From the NCBI GenBank assembly GCA_019359235.1, contig JAHHHT010000022.1, positions 1 through 64,000 of the forward strand: a DNA stretch of 64,000 nucleotides, given 5' to 3'. The translations under genes were made by a program, and so were the position numbers. This document shows, piece after piece, positions 18,644-26,162 of the stretch; position 1 is the stretch's first letter, and each line of letters starts with the position of its first letter. This stretch comes from Oscillatoria princeps RMCB-10. Lineage in GTDB: Bacteria > Cyanobacteriota > Cyanobacteriia > Cyanobacteriales > Oscillatoriaceae. Below the pieces are notes generated by a model. It was not told where the DNA came from. It saw only the letters and a program-made list of their open reading frames with translations, and did no database searches.

Positions 18644-19432
18644 ATGAGTCGATTTTTCAGAATTGCCAAAACCTTGCTGGTGACTTATTACGCATACATG
18701 CTGGAATATCGAGCCGAGCTGTTTTTGTGGGCGCTGTCGGGCTCGCTGCCGCTGATCCTGATGGGCATTTGGATGCAGGCGGCGCAAGGTGGGCGGTTTG
18801 GGTGGGAGCCGGTGGAGTTTGCCCGCTATTTCCTGGCAGTTTTTATCGTCCGCCAGTTTAACGCAGTTTGGGTGATATGGGAGTTTGAGAAAGAAGTTGT
18901 GCAGGGGAAGCTGTCGCCGAAGCTGCTGCAGCCGATAGATCCAGTTTGGCACCACATCACCTCCCACATTTCCGAACGGTTTGCCCGCTTGCCGTTCATT
19001 GTGGGGCTGGTGCTGCTGTTTTTTGCCCTGTATCCCCAGTCCTTTTGGCTGCCGAATCCGGGGCAGTTTTTGCTGTTTGTGCTGGTGGCGGTGCTGGCAT
19101 TTTTCCTGCGCTTTCTCATCCAGTACACCTTTGCTATGTTCGCGTTCTGGATGGAGCGAGCGAACGCTATTGAGCAAATCTGGCTTCTGTTTTACCTGTT
19201 TCTCTCTGGCGTAGTTGCCCCGCTGGAAGTTTTCCCCGAGCCGGTGCGCCAGGTGGTGCTGTGGATGCCGTTTTCCTATCTGGTTCATTTTCCTGCAGCG
19301 CTGCTGGTGGGGCTGCCGGTGGATGTGGGGCGGGGGCTGCCGGTGATGCTGGGTTGGGGGGTGCTGTTCTTTCTTTTGAACCGGTGGTTGTGGCGGCGGG
19401 GGTTGAAGCACTATTCGGGGATGGGAGCCTAG
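18644..19432 (+). CDS. ABC-2 type permease (DUF990-like)
   Basis: 262 residues, about six hydrophobic segments (for example LFLWALSGSLPLILMGIWM, LPFIVGLVLLFFALYP, FLLFVLVAVLAFFLRFLI). The pattern fits the ABC-2 membrane subunits of the DUF990 type, which work with the ATPase encoded just upstream. The start at 18644 (MSRFFRIAKTLLVTYYAYMLEYRAE) matches how such proteins begin; the open frame extends 54 codons further upstream through the palindrome and is unlikely to be translated. Many relatives come as two permease genes; a second one is not next to this pair. Confidence 0.88.
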   Translation: MSRFFRIAKTLLVTYYAYMLEYRAELFLWALSGSLPLILMGIWMQAAQGGRFGWEPVEFARYFLAVFIVRQFNAVWVIWEFEKEVVQGKLSPKLLQPIDPVWHHITSHISERFARLPFIVGLVLLFFALYPQSFWLPNPGQFLLFVLVAVLAFFLRFLIQYTFAMFAFWMERANAIEQIWLLFYLFLSGVVAPLEVFPEPVRQVVLWMPFSYLVHFPAALLVGLPVDVGRGLPVMLGWGVLFFLLNRWLWRRGLKHYSGMGA

Positions 19433-19820
19433 GGAGCGCCGGGCGACAGGTGGGGGGTGTGGCCCGTACAGTTCTGGGGAAAGACAGTGGGGGGATTGCC
19501 GGTGCCGGTCGGCTGGGAGGGGCGAGGGCGCTGGAGAGCGAATCTGGATCGATACCCAGTTCTCGCAGTCTGGCGGCTAGCTGTTGCGCTCGCCGGCGCT
19601 CAAGCTCGAGCATAGATTCTGCCCGCTCAAGCCCCTCCTGTAGCTGCTCAGCTTGCTGGCGCAACTGCTCTATCACTTCTTCTGGCACCGGGTATCTGTT
19701 CCCGCTGCCTGAGCAATACTGCTCAGATGATTCTGGCGCAGCCTCTGGAATTAAAACCCCTTTTAGCCCCGCATGCAAAAACAAAATTGCTTTGATTCGA
19801 TTCCCGCATTGACAGCCCAT
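19167..19820 (-). CDS. Hypothetical coiled-coil, proline-rich protein
   Basis: 217 codons. Residues about 45-95 form a clear coiled coil (EEVIEQLRQQAEQLQEGLERA, ERRRAQQLAARLRELGIDPDSL), a pattern also seen at the C-terminus of Uma2-type proteins. After that it is proline/alanine-rich, and the last ~88 codons overlap the end of the ABC permease gene antisense, which is unlikely to be real coding. It may be a remnant whose 3' part is lost. Function unknown. Confidence 0.4.
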   Translation of the reverse strand: MGCQCGNRIKAILFLHAGLKGVLIPEAAPESSEQYCSGSGNRYPVPEEVIEQLRQQAEQLQEGLERAESMLELERRRAQQLAARLRELGIDPDSLSSALAPPSRPAPAIPPLSFPRTVRATPPTCRPALPRLPSPNSASTPAATTTGSKERTAPPNPASPAAPAPHPPAAPPAALQENEPDRKTASTAPPGAPARGKLPAGQLRQRETGKTEARFAQ

Positions 19821-19824
19821 AACG

Positions 19825-19838
19825 GTAGCTAAATATAC
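19825..19838 (+). promoter_or_regulatory. NtcA-type box upstream of nirB
   Basis: GTA-N8-TAC (GTAGCTAAATATAC), an exact match to the NtcA consensus, 70 bp before the nirB start. NtcA activates nitrogen assimilation genes in cyanobacteria under ammonium limitation. The -10 box expected 22-23 bases downstream is not obvious; TAAGAT at 19873-19878 is the nearest candidate and lies further off. Confidence 0.6.
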
Positions 19839-19907
19839 AAAAAAACCGCTCTTAAAAATGGCTAAATCTAAATAAGATAACTGAGACAGAGGCGGTGCAA
19901 AAATTCA

Positions 19908-22454
19908 ATGACAGCCAAAAAAAACCTCGTTGTTATCGGCAACGGCATGGTAGGGCACAAGTTCCTAGAGCTGATGGTCAGCAAAGGAGCGGCGCAGAAT
20001 TGGAACTTAATTACCTTCTGTGAAGAACCTCGTGTCGCCTACGACCGCGTTAATCTGAGCGGCTACTTCGCAGGCAAAACGGCGGGAGATTTATCTCTAG
20101 TTGAACCTGGGTTTTATCAAGAAAACGGTATTCAAATCCATATTGGCGATCGAGCAGTTGCTCTCAACCGGCAGAAAAAAATCGTTGAGTCAGCCAATGG
20201 TTTAAAAATCGCCTACGACAAGGCTGTCCTCGCCACCGGCTCCTATCCCTTTGTGCCCCCCATCAAGGGAAATAACGCCACCGGCACTTTCGTTTACCGC
20301 ACAATTGAAGACCTGGAAAAAATAGCCGCTTACGCTAAAAACTGTAAAGTTGGCGCAGTTGTTGGCGGCGGGTTGCTGGGGCTGGAAGCAGCAAGCGCCA
20401 TCAAAAATATGGGACTGACTGCCCATGTGGTTGAGTTCGCCCCCCGGCTGATGCCGGTGCAAATTGACGGTGCTGGCGGCGCTATTCTCCGCAGCCAGAT
20501 AGAAGCGCTAGGAGTTTCGGTTCACACCAGCAAACACACTACGGAAATTGTAACCGAAAACGGCAAAGTTGTCAAGATGCTGTTTGCCGACGGTTCCGAG
20601 TTGGAAACAGATATAATCGTGTTTTCCGCTGGGATTCGCCCCCGCGACGAACTCGCTAGAGCCTGCGGGCTGGCGGTAGGCGAGCGCGGCGGCATCGTTA
20701 TCAGTGAATCCTGTCAAACTTCAGATCCCGATATTTACGCGATTGGAGAATGCGCACTCTATCAAAATCAAATCTACGGCTTAGTCGCTCCCGGGTATGC
20801 AATGGCTGGCGTAGCAGCGGATATATTGAGCGATACAGCGACGAATACTTTTACCGGCGCGGATATGTCCACCAAACTCAAGCTTTTGGGGGTGGATGTG
20901 GCCAGTTTCGGCGATGGATTCGCAAAGACTCCGGGAGCTAGAGAAATTTCCCTGACAGATACAGTTCAGGGGGTTTACAAAAAACTGGTTCTCAATGAAG
21001 ATGGCAGCCGGCTTTTGGGCGGCATTCTCGTCGGGGATGCTTCCGCTTACGGCACTTTGCTGCAATTTGTGAAAACCGGCACGACTCTGCCACCCTATCC
21101 AGAAGATTTGCTGCTGCCGGCACGCGAAGGAAAGCCGGCATCTGCTATAATGGGAGTGACCGGCTTGCCGGATACCGCCCAGATTTGCTCGTGCAATAAT
21201 GTCAGCAAGGGACAAATTTGCGATGCGATTCGCGAGCACAGCCTCACCGACGTAGCCAGCGTCAAGAAATGCACGAAAGCCGGCACGGGTTGCGGCGGTT
21301 GCGTGCCCCTGGTGACGGATCTCTTCAAGGCTGAGATGAAGAAAGCCGGTGTGGCGGTGAAGAATCACCTCTGCGAGCACTTCGCCCATTCCCGCCAAGA
21401 GCTCTATCATTTGCTGCGAGTCAACCGGATTCGCACCTTCGACGAGGTGATTCAAAAATTTGGCAAAGGACTGGGCTGCGAAATTTGCAAGCCGGCTGTG
21501 GCTTCCATGCTCGCTTCCACTTGGAATGAGCATGTTTTAGATGCGCCCCACGTCAGTTTGCAAGATACCAACGATTACTTCCTGGCTAACATTCAGCGGG
21601 ATGGCACGTATTCGGTGGTGCCGCGAGTGCCGGGGGGCGAGATTACGCCCGACCAGCTGATTGCTTTAGGGGAAATTGCCAAAGAGTTCGGACTTTACAG
21701 CAAAATCACCGGCGGACAGCGGATTGATTTGTTTGGTGCCCGCGTGGAGCAATTGCCTCATATTTGGCGGCGGCTGGCAGATGCCGGCTTTGAATCCGGA
21801 CACGCTTATGGCAAGGCGCTGCGCACGGTGAAATCTTGCGTTGGCAGTACGTGGTGCCGGTTTGGGGTGCAGGATTCTACGAGTCTGGCGATTGAGATAG
21901 AACTGCGCTATCGCGGTTTGCGAGCCCCCCACAAATTGAAGTCTGCTGTTTCTGGCTGCACGCGGGAGTGCGCTGAAGCTCAAAGCAAGGATTTTGGGAT
22001 AATTGCCACAGAAAAAGGCTGGAATCTTTATGTTTGCGGAAACGGCGGTATGAAGCCGCAACATGCGGTGCTGCTAGCGGCGGATATAGATAAGGAAACG
22101 CTGATTAAGTATTTGGATCGGTTCTTGGTTTTCTATATTCGCACGGCTGACCGGCTGGAGCGCACGGCGACTTGGCTCAACAAGCTCGAAGGCGGGCTCG
22201 ACTACCTGAAGGGGGTGATTGTTGAGGATTCCCTGGGCATTGGCGCTGAGTTGGAAGCGCAGATGGAGCACCATGTCGCGACCTATCAGTGCGAGTGGAA
22301 GGCGACGATTGACGATCCGGAGAAGCTCCAGCGGTTCCGCCACTTTGTGAATTCCGATCTGTCCGATCCGAATATTGTCTGGGTGGAGGAGCGGGGTCAA
22401 AAACGCCCCGCATTGGAGCACGAAAAGCGCACGCCTGCGCCCTCGGTGACGTAG
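19908..22454 (+). CDS. nirB: NAD(P)H nitrite reductase large subunit
   Basis: 848 residues, full length for NirB. The N-terminal FAD/NAD(P)H oxidoreductase part has VVIGNGMVGHKFLE and a second nucleotide site GAVVGGGLLGLEAA, followed by a BFD-like [2Fe-2S] domain (CSCNNVSKGQICDA, Cys about 427, and GTGCGGCVP). The siroheme/[4Fe-4S] reductase half has the paired Cys motifs CVGSTWC (644, 650) and GCTRECAE (684, 688). It reduces nitrite to ammonium in the cytosol using NAD(P)H. Most cyanobacteria use the ferredoxin enzyme NirA instead. nirD lies 680 bp downstream with cutA between. An NtcA-type box precedes it. Start ATG at 19908. Confidence 0.95.
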   Translation: MTAKKNLVVIGNGMVGHKFLELMVSKGAAQNWNLITFCEEPRVAYDRVNLSGYFAGKTAGDLSLVEPGFYQENGIQIHIGDRAVALNRQKKIVESANGLKIAYDKAVLATGSYPFVPPIKGNNATGTFVYRTIEDLEKIAAYAKNCKVGAVVGGGLLGLEAASAIKNMGLTAHVVEFAPRLMPVQIDGAGGAILRSQIEALGVSVHTSKHTTEIVTENGKVVKMLFADGSELETDIIVFSAGIRPRDELARACGLAVGERGGIVISESCQTSDPDIYAIGECALYQNQIYGLVAPGYAMAGVAADILSDTATNTFTGADMSTKLKLLGVDVASFGDGFAKTPGAREISLTDTVQGVYKKLVLNEDGSRLLGGILVGDASAYGTLLQFVKTGTTLPPYPEDLLLPAREGKPASAIMGVTGLPDTAQICSCNNVSKGQICDAIREHSLTDVASVKKCTKAGTGCGGCVPLVTDLFKAEMKKAGVAVKNHLCEHFAHSRQELYHLLRVNRIRTFDEVIQKFGKGLGCEICKPAVASMLASTWNEHVLDAPHVSLQDTNDYFLANIQRDGTYSVVPRVPGGEITPDQLIALGEIAKEFGLYSKITGGQRIDLFGARVEQLPHIWRRLADAGFESGHAYGKALRTVKSCVGSTWCRFGVQDSTSLAIEIELRYRGLRAPHKLKSAVSGCTRECAEAQSKDFGIIATEKGWNLYVCGNGGMKPQHAVLLAADIDKETLIKYLDRFLVFYIRTADRLERTATWLNKLEGGLDYLKGVIVEDSLGIGAELEAQMEHHVATYQCEWKATIDDPEKLQRFRHFVNSDLSDPNIVWVEERGQKRPALEHEKRTPAPSVT

Positions 22455-22478
22455 CACAGGCGGAGACGCCGGCGCACC

Positions 22479-22556
22479 GTTTGTAGTTGGGCTTTAGCCC
22501 TACCGTTTGTAGTTGGGCTTTAGCCCTACCGTTTGTAGTTGGGCTTTAGCCCTACC
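22479..22556. repeat. 26-bp tandem repeat, three units
   Basis: Three head-to-tail units with the core GTAGTTGGGCTTTAGCCC, period 26 bp. This is the reverse-complement form of the 25-bp array at 1-224. It lies between nirB and cutA. Confidence 0.95.
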
Positions 22557-22709
22557 GCCTCCCTGGAAGTGCAACAGGCGTCTCGGCGGCGCACCGCCTT
22601 CGGGGCGGCAGAATTGGGCAAAGAGCCAGACGCTTGTGGCACACTGGTGGGACAGGCATCTTACCCGCACTCTGGGAGGATGCCGGCACCACAAGAAATG
22701 GACAAAGCG

Positions 22710-23069
22710 ATGAAGCTCTACTACATCACCCTCAGCAGCTCCGAAGAAGCCCGTAAGGTGAGTCGCGCCTTACTTGAGGAACAGCTGGCTGTCTGCACTA
22801 ACTGGTTTCCGATCAATTCTGTTTACCGCTGGGAAGGCAAGATTGTCGAACAAACAGAAATTGTGCTGATTGTCAAGACTCAGGATGGCTATCGCGAAGA
22901 ACTCCACCGGGCGATCGGCGAACAGATTGACTATACGAATACCATCGCAGAAATTTCTGTAGAGTCCATCAATCAGGATTTTCTCGAATGGCTGGACGCC
23001 GAGGTGCCGGCTGTCCCTCAGAAAAAGCGACCGGAAAAGTTTATTCCAGTTTTGACTGATGAGGGCTGA
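22710..23069 (+). CDS. cutA: CutA1-type divalent-ion tolerance protein
   Basis: 119 residues matching CutA: it opens MKLYYITLSSSEEARKVSRAL, then LAVCTNWFPINSVYRWEGKI and the conserved TEIVLIVKTQ and HPY-region equivalent (YTNTIAEIS). CutA forms a trimer with a ferredoxin-like fold and has been linked to copper tolerance, although its role is debated. The start at 22710 fits the family; an ATG at 22698 would add four residues. It sits between nirB and nirD, and all three run in the same direction, so co-transcription is likely. The C-terminus carries a short basic extension (PQKKRPEKFIPV). Confidence 0.88.
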   Translation: MKLYYITLSSSEEARKVSRALLEEQLAVCTNWFPINSVYRWEGKIVEQTEIVLIVKTQDGYREELHRAIGEQIDYTNTIAEISVESINQDFLEWLDAEVPAVPQKKRPEKFIPVLTDEG

Positions 23070-23136
23070 TTTCCCTGAGCTAAACGCCAGCCGGTCAAAC
23101 CGACAGATTTAAACGCTCAAAAAAAAGGAAGAAAAC

Positions 23137-23496
23137 ATGGTTCAAGCATTACCGGTTCGCGATTCAGTTGCAGCGTGGGTGGATGTCTGCCCGCTGTCCG
23201 CAATCCTGCCCAATACGGGGGTTTGCGCCCTGGTAGAAGGCCAGCAGGTGGCCATTTTCCGAGTGGGAGACGGGACAGAGCTTTACGCTCTCAGCAATCG
23301 CGATCCGTTTAGCAAGGCGTTTGTGCTGTCGCGGGGAATTGTGGGCGACCGCAATGGCATTCCCAAAGTTGCTTCGCCAGTTTACAAGCATAATTTCAGC
23401 TTGCTGACAGGAACGTGCCTGGATGATGAAACGGTTAAAATCCCGACTTTTCCGGTTCGGGTTGCAGGGAGCCTGGTTCAGGTAGGTATTGGCTAG
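23137..23496 (+). CDS. nirD: NAD(P)H nitrite reductase small subunit
   Basis: 119 residues of the NirD family, a Rieske-like fold. Signs are WVDVCPLSAILPNTGVCALVEG, VAIFRV and LYALSNRDPFSKAFVLSRGIVGD, with the iron-sulphur ligands of true Rieske proteins absent as usual in NirD. It joins NirB to form the soluble NAD(P)H nitrite reductase. A purine-rich ribosome binding site (AAAGGAAGAAAAC) lies just before the ATG. It starts 67 bp after cutA. Confidence 0.93.
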   Translation: MVQALPVRDSVAAWVDVCPLSAILPNTGVCALVEGQQVAIFRVGDGTELYALSNRDPFSKAFVLSRGIVGDRNGIPKVASPVYKHNFSLLTGTCLDDETVKIPTFPVRVAGSLVQVGIG

Positions 23497-24047
23497 CTGC
23501 CGTAAAGGAAAACATCTTCTTTTTGAAAAAGACAGAACCTTCTAACCCCCTTCCCTTTTAGGGAGGGGGTAAATATTTATAGGTAGTGCGTTATAAGTAG
23601 TGATTGAATGAACCGCAGAGACACAGAGGGCGCAGAGGAAGAATAAGGAGAAGAAGAGTGTTTGTTAGGAGGTAATTTTACTTGTTGTTTAGCGCTAGCT
23701 AATTATATACAATCGTGTCAATTTTATCGCGCGGTATTTGACTTAAATCTATAATGGCGGACGCACGGGACTAAGTATCTCAGGGGCTTTTTCCTTTAGG
23801 TTAGCTTTCCAGTCGCGCAATTAAACCCCGCCTGCGGCGAGACGCGCTACTGACTCGCCCCATCCCCCATTGCAGCGCGGGTGCGGGGTATTTCGGGGTG
23901 AAAGTGACCCATTCACCCCCGCACCGCAACAGAGGGGACTCGGATCGCCCCACCGCTGACAGGAGGTGTCACAGGAGGTGGCGCGACGAAATAGGTTTTT
24001 GCTCCTAGGCTACAATCTTATGTACACCGCACCACCGCACACCGCCC
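23497..24047. other. Intergenic region with overlapping palindromes
   Basis: No gene is seen in this 551-bp gap. Near 23545-23571 an ACCCCCTTCCC/GGGAGGGGGT hairpin could end the nir operon but lacks a T-run. A short repeat of the CAGAGACACAGAGG type lies at 23610-23640. At 23881-23924 are outer arms GTGCGGGG/CCCCGCAC and inner arms GGGGTGAA (23895-23902)/TTCACCCC (23912-23919). This palindrome is ~125 bp before the CsoR-like gene and is a candidate operator. Confidence 0.5.
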
Positions 24048-24476
24048 ATGATTAAAGCTAACCCACGCGCTGACAAAACTTTTCCCCTGGATGACAGGGG
24101 CGAACCCCTGTCTCAGGAGATAGACGACCTCCACCACCAGCACCCTCACTCACACGATCATTCCGCTCACACTCACGTTCACAGCGAGGAGTCGCTGCGA
24201 CGCCTTGTCAACCGGCTGTCTCGCATCGAGGGACACATCCGGGGCATTAAAACAATGGTGCAAGAGAGCCAACCCTGTCCGGATGTCCTAGTCCAGATTG
24301 CTGCAGTCCGGGGCGCACTCGACCGCGTGGCGAGGATTATTTTGGACGAGCATTTAAGTCAGTGCATCGCTCGCGCTGCCAAAGCGGGAAATATTGAAGA
24401 TGAAATCGAAGAGTTAAAAGCCGCCCTCGACCGATTTTTACCCCGCGAAAAGAAACTTGACAGAAGTGACAAGTGA
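24048..24476 (+). CDS. CsoR/RcnR-family metal sensor (InrS-like)
   Basis: 142 residues. The N-terminal ~45 residues include a His-rich stretch (HHQHPHSHDHSAHTHVH), as in RcnR/InrS-type nickel sensors. The core is DUF156/CsoR: LRRLVNRLSRIEGHIRGIKTMV, then the metal-site residues Cys in SQPCPDVL and His...Cys in DEHLSQCI (the C-H-C set). The protein is an all-helical tetramer that lets go of DNA when it binds metal, usually nickel or copper. No transporter gene is adjacent in the window. The promoter may include TACAAT near 24010. It is convergent with the CHAT gene. Family certain, metal uncertain. Confidence 0.9.
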   Translation: MIKANPRADKTFPLDDRGEPLSQEIDDLHHQHPHSHDHSAHTHVHSEESLRRLVNRLSRIEGHIRGIKTMVQESQPCPDVLVQIAAVRGALDRVARIILDEHLSQCIARAAKAGNIEDEIEELKAALDRFLPREKKLDRSDK

Positions 24477-24507
24477 ATTATCTCGCTCTCAGGCTAACTC
24501 AGTCACA

Positions 24508-24540
24508 AGAAACCGGGTTTCTTAAAGAAACCCGGTTTCT
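24508..24540. repeat. AAACCCGGTTT hairpin between convergent genes
   Basis: Arms AGAAACCGGGTTTCT and AGAAACCCGGTTTCT around a 3-base centre. It fills the 67-bp gap between the 3' ends of the CsoR-like gene and the CHAT gene, so it could act as a two-way transcription stop. Confidence 0.85.
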
Positions 24541-24543
24541 GGC

Positions 24544-26151
24544 TCAGTTCCAATTTCCAATCAGCGTAAACGCCGACCAGAAATAGGGGTGGGACACCTT
24601 AATCTTCCCTTGCGCCGCAATTTCGCGGGGGAGAGGGATAACCTGCCGGTCAGATCCGCGCAGCTGACCGCCCTCCAGTTGCACTTGTCCTCTCAGCATG
24701 GCCAGCTGCGCTTGTCTGAGCGCCTCTGCTTTGTTCCCCGTCACACTCAACTGCGTGTAAAACTCATTCATCAGCGCCAAGGTGCCGGCGTCGCTGATGT
24801 ACCACAGACTTGCCAGCGCGGATTTTACACCGGCATTAACCGTTAACCCAGCAAATCCCAATTCCGCTTGCTCATCTCCCAGTGCCGTCCTGCAGGCGCT
24901 CATAACCAGCAGTTCCACCGGCGCGGTGTTCGCCGCATTCCAGCCCAATTCTTGTGACAGTCTCCTGAGTTCAAGCATATTCACTTTTTTGTTCCAAAAC
25001 TGGATGTAGGAATTGCTCAACTCTCCTGTCCGGAATTCCCCGTGAGTGGCTAGGTGAATAATATTAAAGTGCTGCTGCCGGTTCAGCACCTTGAAATTCT
25101 CCAGAGTAAACTGTTCGTTGAGGAACCTTTGCCCGCGCCAAGCCCCACTCATGATTTCAGATAGCTCCACCGGCACGGCTGGTAAGGGATTTTGGTCTTT
25201 AAATTCCGAAGCCCCCATCGCCAAAACTTGCGAGTTCCTCAAATCCACATAGCGGGTGTCCGTCAGCCCAAAGCTGGGAATCAGTGCTACGCCGTATTTT
25301 TCGATGAGAAACTGTTTGCCGTCGTGCAAAGCCGCCAGCGGCATGGAGCGCAACCCAGAATCCATCACAAACACTACAATATCTACTTTATTGGCTTGCA
25401 GTTCTGGCTCTATTGGCGAGACAATCCACTGATACAGCTGTTGGGCGGACTTTAAATAGCTGGTGGTCGCACTTTTGACAGGATTGGTGACTTCTTGGCG
25501 AAACTCTCTGGCAACTTTGTTTACCGTTTTGCGAGCAACCGGCACGACTTTGCGAATCGATGGGTCGTTAACTCCCTCGGTTAGCGTCCCTGGATTCTGC
25601 GGAAAAATCGTCAGGGAATCTAGCCTGTTTTCCAGGGCGATAATGTAGGTGATTACTGCCTTTTTTCCGGTCGCTTGGTAGAGAGTGAAGAGCGCCTTAC
25701 CTATCTCGTCAATTGTCGGCGCTTTACCGTATAAACGTATGGCGAGTTGGGCGCTAAATTCTACCGCTTGCGCTTCTTCCACCGTTTGGACGGCTTCACC
25801 AGTCTCTCCCGCTCGCACAATCGCCTCAAAACCCGCCCGGTCAACTTCACTCCCTCCGCTTGTACCAGCGGTTCCAGATGTTTCAGCTGTTCCAGAAACG
25901 CTATCCGTTGGGTCAGAAGTCTGCGCCGCATTTGTCTTGGCTGTATTCGGCGTCTCTCCGCTGACCGGCGGTGTTGCAGAGAGGGGCTCCGGTGGGGCGG
26001 GACTCTCTGGCTCCGTTATAACAGTAGTCGTGTCCGGCACATTCGGGAAGCCATCGGACTGGTTGCCGGTTTGGTTGAGAGCCGGTCTGGCTGACAGCAA
26101 AATCAGCAGCAAAGCCAAACTGAAATTGACGCTAAACTTGAATAACTTCAT
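24544..26151 (-). CDS. Exported CHAT-domain protease-like protein
   Basis: 535 residues. The N-terminus is a signal peptide (MKLFKFSVNFSLALLLILLSARPALNQ). Residues about 30-105 are low-complexity Ser/Thr/Pro/Gly. A helical region follows, and the C-terminal half is a CHAT domain: IIHLATHGEF with His 370 and LLVMSACRTALGD with Cys 420, the catalytic pair of this caspase-like family, ending HPYFWSAFTLIGNW. Most cyanobacterial CHAT proteins also carry TPRs; none is seen here. The signal peptide implies it works outside the cytosol. It starts 11 bp after the stop of the barrel-like gene at 26163-27431, so the two are an operon. Confidence 0.9.
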   Translation of the reverse strand: MKLFKFSVNFSLALLLILLSARPALNQTGNQSDGFPNVPDTTTVITEPESPAPPEPLSATPPVSGETPNTAKTNAAQTSDPTDSVSGTAETSGTAGTSGGSEVDRAGFEAIVRAGETGEAVQTVEEAQAVEFSAQLAIRLYGKAPTIDEIGKALFTLYQATGKKAVITYIIALENRLDSLTIFPQNPGTLTEGVNDPSIRKVVPVARKTVNKVAREFRQEVTNPVKSATTSYLKSAQQLYQWIVSPIEPELQANKVDIVVFVMDSGLRSMPLAALHDGKQFLIEKYGVALIPSFGLTDTRYVDLRNSQVLAMGASEFKDQNPLPAVPVELSEIMSGAWRGQRFLNEQFTLENFKVLNRQQHFNIIHLATHGEFRTGELSNSYIQFWNKKVNMLELRRLSQELGWNAANTAPVELLVMSACRTALGDEQAELGFAGLTVNAGVKSALASLWYISDAGTLALMNEFYTQLSVTGNKAEALRQAQLAMLRGQVQLEGGQLRGSDRQVIPLPREIAAQGKIKVSHPYFWSAFTLIGNWN

Positions 26152-26162
26152 GGTTTTTAATT

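Noticed and set aside
20781-21533. 250-codon frame antisense to nirB
   Set aside because: nirB is a complete, motif-rich gene on the other strand.
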